From assembly GCA_017446025.1 (NCBI GenBank), contig JAFSRR010000038.1, positions 1 through 32,590 of the forward strand: a DNA stretch of 32,590 nt, in the 5' to 3' direction. Shown here piece by piece: positions 16,780 to 21,865 of the stretch. Both the position numbers and the translations under genes were made by a program. Origin of the DNA: Bacteroidales bacterium. GTDB taxonomy: Bacteria > Bacteroidota > Bacteroidia > Bacteroidales > UBA1402. Positions within the stretch are counted from its first letter, which is position 1. Every line of letters begins with the position of its first letter. The notes below the pieces were generated by a model, which saw only the letters and a program-made list of their open reading frames with translations, did no database searches and was not told where the DNA came from.

Positions 16780-18189
16780 TTACCGTCCGGGGGCAAAGCC
16801 TGAAATCCCTGTCACGCCATCGCCTTCGCCTATATGGTCGATGGTGATGTCCTTGACATTGAGGTTCTTGACGAATTCCACATTGTTGTGGAACTTGGTC
16901 AGGTACTTGACGTGTATGCCTTCGATATTGACACCGTCGATGGGATCGCGTTCATCGCCCCGTAGTTCATACACGGCATCGGCCTGCTCGGCCTCGGCCT
17001 GACGGATGCTGATGTTGCGGATGCGGGTGATGCGCGTCTCGAAGGTGGGCACGATGTCGCGCCACTGGTAGAGTACGTCGGTGTCGATTTCCAGCACGCG
17101 CAGCATCTTGGTCGCAGAGACCTTCTCCACGGTGATGTCCTCGATAAAGCCGCCCCGGCGGTGATTGGTCTTCAGGTAGAAGAGGCGATAGACCCGGTCG
17201 CTGGAGTGGCAGTCGTGCATATAGACCCGGCGCACGCCGCCTGCCATCTCACTGCCGATGCCCAACAGGCAATGCCCCTGCACCACCTGGCAGTTGCGCA
17301 CCACAATGTCCTGGGTGGGCATATCGGCGGCCCAGCCGTCCTGGTTGCGGCCGGCTTTGAGCACCACGGCATCGTCGCCCTGGTCGAAACGGCAGTTCTC
17401 TACCAAAGCATGCTGGGTCATTTCCAGGTCAATGCCGTCGTTGTTGTGGCCGTGGGCATAGACATCCAGGTCGTGGGCCCAGACGTCGCGACACATATAG
17501 GTATGGATGGTCCAGAAAGGACTTTCGCGGATCTTGAATCCGTCCAACTGGATATTTTTACAACGATTGAAATGGATCAGGTGCGGTCGCATCTGGACGC
17601 CTTCGCGCTCCATGTGGCGGTCCTGGACAGGCACCTGGGTGGAGCACATGGCATAGAGTTGGCGGGTGGCCTGGATATGCGAGTCGGGCCGCTTGAACCA
17701 GGTGCGCCAGAAATCCATCTTGGGTGCCAGCATGCCCGGGCCGCTGATGGCGATGTTCTCACACTCGAAAGCGTAGAGCAGGGGAGAGATGTTCATGCAT
17801 TCGGCCCCTTCCCAGGAGGTCTGGACGGCGGGATAATACAGGCTCAGATCGTCTTCAAACACCACTTTGGCCCCCTCGCTCAGGAACAGGTTGCAGTTGC
17901 TCTTGAAGTGGATCGGCCCCGTGAGCCATTCGCCCTTTGGGACAACCACGCGTCCGCCGCCGGCCTTGTTGCAGGCAGCCATGGCTTTGGCAAAGGCCTC
18001 GGTGGTGGCTTTCACCTGGCCCGGTTTGGCCCCGTAGCGGGTGATCGGGAAATCCTTCCTGGGGAAACTGTACATCTCGAGCGGCTCGAAACCATAAGGC
18101 GATTCGGGCGCTTCGACCACCACGGCCGCCCCGGCCCGCAAGCCTGCAGCCAACAACAACACACTGAGCAAGAGAGAAAGTCTTTTCAT
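16780..18189 (-). CDS. Secreted glycoside hydrolase family 28 (polygalacturonase-type)
   Basis: GH28 enzymes hydrolyse galacturonan or related pectic chains by inversion on a right-handed beta-helix. The 469 residues start with a signal peptide (MKRLSLLLSVLLLAAGLRAGA). Family motifs run in order: DFPITRYGAKPG (46-57), NNDGIDLE (249-256, catalytic D251 or D254), DQGDDAVVLKAGRNQDG (269-285, D272/D273), the GHG-like GHCLLGIGSE (305-314, H306) and a version of the RIK motif at RLFYLKT (335-341). Having the GHG motif as GHC is a small deviation. The C-terminal 130 residues are beta-helix-like repeats. It faces the esterase with a 20-base gap and has its own -7 box at 18265-18272. Substrate could be polygalacturonate or rhamnogalacturonan. 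No SusC/D genes are in view. Confidence 0.92.
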   Translation of the reverse strand: MKRLSLLLSVLLLAAGLRAGAAVVVEAPESPYGFEPLEMYSFPRKDFPITRYGAKPGQVKATTEAFAKAMAACNKAGGGRVVVPKGEWLTGPIHFKSNCNLFLSEGAKVVFEDDLSLYYPAVQTSWEGAECMNISPLLYAFECENIAISGPGMLAPKMDFWRTWFKRPDSHIQATRQLYAMCSTQVPVQDRHMEREGVQMRPHLIHFNRCKNIQLDGFKIRESPFWTIHTYMCRDVWAHDLDVYAHGHNNDGIDLEMTQHALVENCRFDQGDDAVVLKAGRNQDGWAADMPTQDIVVRNCQVVQGHCLLGIGSEMAGGVRRVYMHDCHSSDRVYRLFYLKTNHRRGGFIEDITVEKVSATKMLRVLEIDTDVLYQWRDIVPTFETRITRIRNISIRQAEAEQADAVYELRGDERDPIDGVNIEGIHVKYLTKFHNNVEFVKNLNVKDITIDHIGEGDGVTGISGFAPGR

Positions 18190-18264
18190 AATAATATCTT
18201 GTAATAATTTGATAATTAACTAGTTGACATTCTTGTTCATCCGTCGAATCATCCTCATCAAGGA

Positions 18265-18272
18265 CAAAGATA
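18265..18272 (-). promoter_or_regulatory. -7 box of the GH28 gene
   Basis: The minus strand reads TATCTTTG, a perfect Bacteroidota -7 box, 75 bases before the GH28 ATG at 18189. No TTTG is found at 19-21 bases upstream. The leader contains GATAATTAAC (18211-18220, plus-strand reading). Confidence 0.5.
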
Positions 18273-18301
18273 ATAATAATCGAAAAAACCTCGTCGAAGA
18301 T

Positions 18302-18332
18302 TTTGTTTGTAACTGAATAGTGGTTACATTTG
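18302..18332 (+). promoter_or_regulatory. Promoter of hicAB with an inverted repeat in the spacer
   Basis: TTTG (18302-18305), exactly 19 bases, then TACATTTG (18325-18332): a consensus Bacteroidota promoter. A 6-bp inverted repeat, TGTAAC (18308-18313) and GTTACA (18323-18328), spaced by 9 bases, fills the spacer and overlaps the -7 box. That is where a self-repressing antitoxin such as HicB would be expected to bind. The hicA ATG is 54 bases further on. Confidence 0.65.
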
Positions 18333-18385
18333 TTGACGAAAAAATTTGAGATCTATGAAAACGACAATTATGAAAGCTAAGAACT

Positions 18386-18646
18386 ATGGGAACAAAAGAA
18401 AAGCTTGTAGAGCGCTTGAAGCGCATGCCAAAAGACTTCACATTTGATGAAGCAGAGCGGTTGTTGATATTGTTTGGATATACTAGATCCAACAAAGGGA
18501 AGACATCCGGGTCACGGGTTCTCTTTTACAAATCGGAGAAAATCCCCGTCTTTTTACATAAACCTCATCCACAAAAGGAATTGAAGGAATATGCGATAAA
18601 ACAATTGATAGCTGAACTAGTTAATAATGGAGATATTGAGGTATGA
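18386..18646 (+). CDS. hicA: HicA-family toxin (predicted mRNA interferase)
   Basis: An 86-residue protein of the HicA/YcfA family, a double-stranded-RNA-binding-like fold that cleaves mRNA unless bound by HicB. The family pattern is visible: ...ERLLILFGYTRSNKGKTSGSRVLFY (about 24-48), then FLHKPHPQKELKEYAIKQLI (56-75), equivalent to the HicA C-terminal helix. The histidine usual after GS in classical HicA (GSHH) is replaced by arginine (GSRV), leaving the histidines of LHKPHP as possible catalytic ones; this variant seems to be a subfamily trait. It overlaps hicB by 4 bases (ATGA). The DNA is clearly AT-richer than the flanking genes, suggesting acquisition by transfer. A consensus promoter lies upstream. 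Confidence 0.85.
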   Translation: MGTKEKLVERLKRMPKDFTFDEAERLLILFGYTRSNKGKTSGSRVLFYKSEKIPVFLHKPHPQKELKEYAIKQLIAELVNNGDIEV

Positions 18647-19152
18647 ACACACTAAAGTACAAAGGCTATATCGGTTCTGTGGCCTATAGTGAACCGGACA
18701 AAGTCTTTTTCGGAAAGATTCAAGGAATTGAAGGCTTGGTCAATTACGAGGGCGAATCCGTCAAAGAACTCACGGATGCTTTTCATGAGGCCGTGGAGGA
18801 TTATTTGATTTTTTGCGAAGAACACGGGGTGAAGCCCGAAAAAAGCTACACCGGCATGTTCAATGTGCGTATTGCACCAGATACCCACCGCGACATCGCC
18901 AATATGGCGGCTGAGGCGGGCATTTCGATCAATGCATTTGTCAAGCGGGCACTCAACGAGGCCGTCAAACATCCTTGGGTGGCACCGGGCTCGCTGGTGC
19001 AGAGTTATGGCTATGAGCAGCCCGAACCCGCCATGGTGATGGAACCGGGTGAGCGCTACGGCAGCAGGGAAGAGGTCAAACTTTCGATTCCCAAAAAGGA
19101 TGCCTCGCTCATCAAGGAACTGGCCAAACGAATGGATTGGGACTTGTTGTAA
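18643..19152 (+). CDS. hicB: HicB-family antitoxin with C-terminal extension
   Basis: Partner of HicA: the N-terminal RNase-H-like HicB fold (about 1-65, including DKVFFGKIQGIEGLVNYEGESVKEL with DAFHEAVEDYL after it) is followed by a ribbon-helix-helix DNA-binding segment (VRIAPDTHRDIANMAAEAG and the following ISINAFVKRAL, about 75-105). It should neutralise the toxin and repress its own promoter. The 169 residues are longer than common HicB (about 110-150): an extra tail of roughly 55 residues ends VKLSIPKKDASLIKELAKRM, which looks like a further small folded unit and is not explained by the family core. The first third of the gene is AT-rich like hicA and the rest is GC-rich like the chromosome. 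The 3' end faces the 3' end of the tRNA-Ala gene. Confidence 0.87.
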   Translation: MNTLKYKGYIGSVAYSEPDKVFFGKIQGIEGLVNYEGESVKELTDAFHEAVEDYLIFCEEHGVKPEKSYTGMFNVRIAPDTHRDIANMAAEAGISINAFVKRALNEAVKHPWVAPGSLVQSYGYEQPEPAMVMEPGERYGSREEVKLSIPKKDASLIKELAKRMDWDLL

Positions 19153-19170
19153 TCCAGCTCGTAAACAGGG

Positions 19171-19217
19171 AAAAAACAAACGGATTAATTTGCGTTGGTT
19201 GCAGATTAATCCGTTTG
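19171..19217 (-). terminator. Rho-independent terminator of tRNA-Ala
   Basis: A perfect 13-bp inverted repeat (19177-19189 with 19205-19217, arm CAAACGGATTAAT) with a 15-base loop is followed on the minus strand by six T (19176-19171). It sits 5 bases past the 3' end of the tRNA and 18 bases beyond the hicB stop. The T-run is only on the minus-strand side. Confidence 0.8.
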
Positions 19218-19222
19218 GCGGG

Positions 19223-19296
19223 TGGAGCATAGCGGACTCGAACCGCTCACCTCGACACTGCCAGTGTCGCGCTCTAGCCGGATGAGCTAATGCCCC
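19223..19296 (-). tRNA. tRNA-Ala (anticodon GGC)
   Basis: Folds as a standard cloverleaf on the minus strand. The acceptor stem GGGGCAT pairs with ATGCTCC, including the G3-U70 wobble that is the alanine identity mark. The D-stem is GCTC/GAGC, the anticodon stem CGACA/TGTCG with loop CTGGCAG (anticodon GGC, reading GCC/GCU), and the T-stem AGCGG/CCGCT with loop TTCGAGT. The discriminator is A. The genome continues CCC rather than CCA, so the CCA end must be added by enzyme. A -7 box lies 31 bases upstream and a terminator follows directly. Confidence 0.95.
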
Positions 19297-19326
19297 ATGC
19301 GAGGTTCCCTTTCCGTAGAACGGCTG

Positions 19327-19334
19327 CAAAGATA
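19327..19334 (-). promoter_or_regulatory. -7 box of tRNA-Ala
   Basis: The minus strand reads TATCTTTG, a perfect TAnnTTTG box, 31 bases before the first base of the tRNA. No good -33 TTTG at the usual distance. Confidence 0.55.
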
Positions 19335-19420
19335 CTGCATTTTTCAGAAAACAGAAGCATAGTCAGAAAATTTTTTTTGAGCCTCTCGATGCAGGCCTTT
19401 TTGCATCAGGGTCAAAGACA

Positions 19421-19452
19421 TTTGTTTTTAGGTTTGCCTTGTGCTATCTTTG
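19421..19452 (+). promoter_or_regulatory. Promoter of the ruvC-aroA operon
   Basis: TTTG (19421-19424), 20 bases, then TATCTTTG (19445-19452): both halves of the Bacteroidota promoter are perfect. The ruvC ATG at 19478 follows after a short leader. The region before it (19335-19420) holds only a T-run and a 6-bp GATGCA/TGCATC hairpin near 19388-19407. Confidence 0.75.
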
Positions 19453-19477
19453 TGGAGAATTACAACCGCAAACGAGT

Positions 19478-20068
19478 ATGGCAGATCTGCGAGTACGCGC
19501 CGGCAATCCCAGCAAGGACCGGGTAATCCTGGGCATCGACCCGGGTACCAATGTCATGGGCTACGGGGTGCTGCACGTGGTCAACGGCAAGGCGCAATAT
19601 GTGCTGATGGGAGTGCTCAAGCTCAACAAGTACGAGGACCACTACCTGCGGCTGCGCAAGATTTTCGAACGCACGCGCAGCCTGATCGACGAGTTCCTGC
19701 CCGACGAGATGGCCATCGAAGCGCCTTTCTTCGGCAAGAACGTGCAGTCGATGCTCAAACTGGGCCATGCCCAGGGCTGTGCCATTGCCGCGGCCGTGTC
19801 GCGTGACATCCCCATCCACGAGTATGCCCCGCTGAAAATCAAGATGGCCCTGACGGGCAACGGACGGGCTTCCAAGGAGCAGGTGGCCGACATGGTGGGC
19901 CGCATCCTGAGCATCCCCAAGGAGGACCTGGTGCCGCAGCTCGATGCCACCGACGCCCTGGCCGCCGCCTACTGCCACTATCTGCAGACTTCCCGGCCCA
20001 TGCCCGAGGGCAAGGCCTACAAGTCGTGGAAGGACTATGTCAACAAGAATCCTGAAAAATGCAAGTAA
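19478..20068 (+). CDS. ruvC: Holliday junction resolvase RuvC
   Basis: Cuts Holliday junctions symmetrically, working with RuvAB in recombination repair. The four acidic catalytic residues of the RNase-H-like fold are visible: D21 in GIDPGT, E81 in [10 protein letters not shown], and D156 and D159 in [11 protein letters not shown]. At 196 residues it is slightly longer than E. coli RuvC, by a short N-terminal lead of about 14 residues before VILGIDPG. The ATG at 19478 fits the promoter at 19421-19452. It overlaps or nearly touches aroA. First gene of a likely operon running to the PorW/SprE gene. Confidence 0.95.
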   Translation: MADLRVRAGNPSKDRVILGIDPGTNVMGYGVLHVVNGKAQYVLMGVLKLNKYEDHYLRLRKIFERTRSLIDEFLPDEMAIEAPFFGKNVQSMLKLGHAQGCAIAAAVSRDIPIHEYAPLKIKMALTGNGRASKEQVADMVGRILSIPKEDLVPQLDATDALAAAYCHYLQTSRPMPEGKAYKSWKDYVNKNPEKCK

Positions 20069-20073
20069 CGACC

Positions 20074-21372
20074 ATGTACCAGATCACAGCCCCCGTTTCG
20101 CTTCATTGTGCCGTCGATTTGCCCACGTCCAAGAGCCTGACCAACCGGCTTCTGTTGCTCAATGCCCTGTCCACGGATCATTGCCGGCTCTACAACATGG
20201 CCGATTGCGATGACAGCCGGGCCATGCAGCGGGCCCTCAAATCGGGCAATCCGGTCAAGGACCTGGGGGCAGCCGGTACGGCGCTGCGCTTTTTGACGGC
20301 CTATTATGCCATGACCCCCGGTCAATGGACCATTACTGGCAGCGAACGCATGAAACACCGCCCCATCGGCATACTTGTCGATGCCCTGCGCAGTGTGGGC
20401 GCCACGATCGAGTATCTGGGCGAGGAAGGCTATCCGCCCCTGAGCGTGACGGGTCATCCCCTGCCGGGTGGTGCCATCACCATCGACGGCAGTGTGAGCA
20501 GCCAGTATCTCTCGGCCCTGATGATGATCGCTCCGCTCATGGAAAACGGCCTGGAGATGAAACTTGTCAACAAGGTGAATTCCCGTCCCTATCTGGATAT
20601 GACGGTGAGCCTGATGCGACGCTTCGGGGTGGCTGTGCTCTGGAGGGGCGCCGGCATCAAGATCCTTCCGCAGCCTTACAAGGCTCCGTCGTCCTATGTC
20701 GTCGAGAAAGACTGGTCGGCCGCTTCCTACTGGTACGAACTGGCGAGCCTGTATCGTGAGGCCCGGATCAGGCTGTCGGGGCTGAAACCCGAAAGCCTGC
20801 AGGGAGACGCCCGGGTGCAGGCCTGGTTCAGTCAACTGGGGGTCTTGACGGAGTTTGACAATGACGGTTGCATGCTGTTTTCGATGCCGACCCGTTGCGA
20901 ATTCTTCGACGAGGATCTCAGCCAGTATCCCGACATGGCCCAGACACTGGCGGTAACGCTGGCCCTGAAAGGCATCCCTTTCCGTCTCAGGGGCCTGGAA
21001 AGCCTGCGCATCAAGGAAACCGACCGCCTGGCGGCCCTGGTCAATGAAATGGACAAACTGGGTTTCGATTTGAAAATCCAGGGCAACGACCTGCTGTGGC
21101 GGCAGAAATGGGTTCATCCCTGCCAGCAGACGCTTCGCATCGACACTTACCAAGACCATCGCATGGCCATGGCTTTCGCACCGGTCGCCGCCTGCCTGGG
21201 CGATTCGGGCCGGGCGAACAGTAGCGATATCAATGCCTCGCCCTATCTTCGCGAACAGACGACAATAATAGATAATCAATTGATAATCAATAATCCGGAG
21301 GTGATAAGCAAATCCTATCCCGATTTTTGGCAACATCTGTCGGCGGCAGGATTCAGAATCAAGGAGATCTGA
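20074..21372 (+). CDS. aroA: 3-phosphoshikimate 1-carboxyvinyltransferase (EPSP synthase)
   Basis: Transfers enolpyruvate from PEP to shikimate-3-phosphate in aromatic amino-acid synthesis. The start could be the ATG at 20074 (MYQITAPVSL, 5 bases after the ruvC stop) or 20059 (overlapping ruvC by 10 bases); 20074 fits the family N-terminus better. Motifs, in order: LPTSKSLTNR (lysine of the active site), GAAGTALRFLTA, the GSERMKHRPI segment, GSVSSQYLSALMM, SLRIKETDRLAAL and YQDHRMAMAFAP, ending in NPEVISKSYPDFW. Most are well conserved. Between DHRMAMAFAP and NPEVISKSYP there is an unusual insertion of about 30 residues (nt about 21205-21292), whose second half is AT-rich and contains two copies of GATAATCAAT. 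The gene is followed after 1 base by a small membrane protein gene. Confidence 0.93.
   Translation: MYQITAPVSLHCAVDLPTSKSLTNRLLLLNALSTDHCRLYNMADCDDSRAMQRALKSGNPVKDLGAAGTALRFLTAYYAMTPGQWTITGSERMKHRPIGILVDALRSVGATIEYLGEEGYPPLSVTGHPLPGGAITIDGSVSSQYLSALMMIAPLMENGLEMKLVNKVNSRPYLDMTVSLMRRFGVAVLWRGAGIKILPQPYKAPSSYVVEKDWSAASYWYELASLYREARIRLSGLKPESLQGDARVQAWFSQLGVLTEFDNDGCMLFSMPTRCEFFDEDLSQYPDMAQTLAVTLALKGIPFRLRGLESLRIKETDRLAALVNEMDKLGFDLKIQGNDLLWRQKWVHPCQQTLRIDTYQDHRMAMAFAPVAACLGDSGRANSSDINASPYLREQTTIIDNQLIINNPEVISKSYPDFWQHLSAAGFRIKEI
21205..21292 (+). repeat. AT-rich in-frame insertion in aroA with an 11-base direct repeat
   Basis: The stretch between the DHRMAMAFAP and NPEVISKSYP motifs encodes about 30 residues, many Ser, Asn, Ile and Gln. 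Its second half carries GATAATCAAT twice (21271-21280 and 21282-21291, 11-base period). It resembles the AT-rich intergenic sequence elsewhere in the window (GATAATTAAC at 11831 and 18211) more than aroA coding DNA. Confidence 0.55.
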
Positions 21373-21373
21373 T

Positions 21374-21799
21374 ATGGAAAAATTCCTGATCATCATATTC
21401 CTGGCATTGGTGGCCCTGGGCATTTTCAGCTACCTGGCCGGCAAGTTCCACTGGTTTGAGCACCAGCCCTCCGACGGAGAGCAGCCGGCCGAGCAGCCGG
21501 CCGACCAGTCGGAAGCCTGCTGCGGCCAGCACCTGGTGTGCCAGAAAGACCGGGCCGCCATGGCACAGACGGAGATTGTCTATTACAACGACGAGGAACT
21601 GGATGCCTACCGGGGTGTCCCGGCCGACGGCTATGACGAGAAAGGCCTGGCTGAATTCTCCGATGTCTTCTACACGCTGCGGTCCGAAGACGTGATGGGC
21701 TGGCTCAACAGTCTGCGGCTGCGCGGCATCGAGCTTCCCGACCCCTTGCGCGACGAAGCGCTGCTGATTGTTCAGGAAAGGCGCAACGCCGTACAATAA
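21374..21799 (+). CDS. Small membrane-anchored protein of unknown function
   Basis: A 141-residue protein with one N-terminal membrane helix (KFLIIIFLALVALGIFSYLAG, about residues 3-23), then a Glu/Gln/Pro-rich linker (37-47), a cysteine cluster CCGQHLVC (49-56) that could bind metal or form disulfides, and a compact C-terminal part (about 68-138) with EIVYYNDEELDAYRG and EDVMGWLNSLRLRGIELPD. The anchor places the C-terminal part on either side of the inner membrane; topology is not decided by sequence. I do not recognise the family by name. It lies 1 base after aroA, so it is probably translated with it. Confidence 0.75.
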   Translation: MEKFLIIIFLALVALGIFSYLAGKFHWFEHQPSDGEQPAEQPADQSEACCGQHLVCQKDRAAMAQTEIVYYNDEELDAYRGVPADGYDEKGLAEFSDVFYTLRSEDVMGWLNSLRLRGIELPDPLRDEALLIVQERRNAVQ

Positions 21800-21865
21800 A
21801 CACCGACAGTCTGCGTTAATATCTTCACGGACGCGCCCGCGCAAAGGGCGGCTCCCCTGAGAATC

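Noticed and set aside
18355..18447. A 30-codon frame (MKTTIMKAKNYGNKRK...) overlapping the start of hicA in another frame
   Set aside because: It is short, basic by chance of AT-rich codons, and ends inside hicA with no homology I can recognise. The start could still be used as a leader peptide, but nothing supports it.
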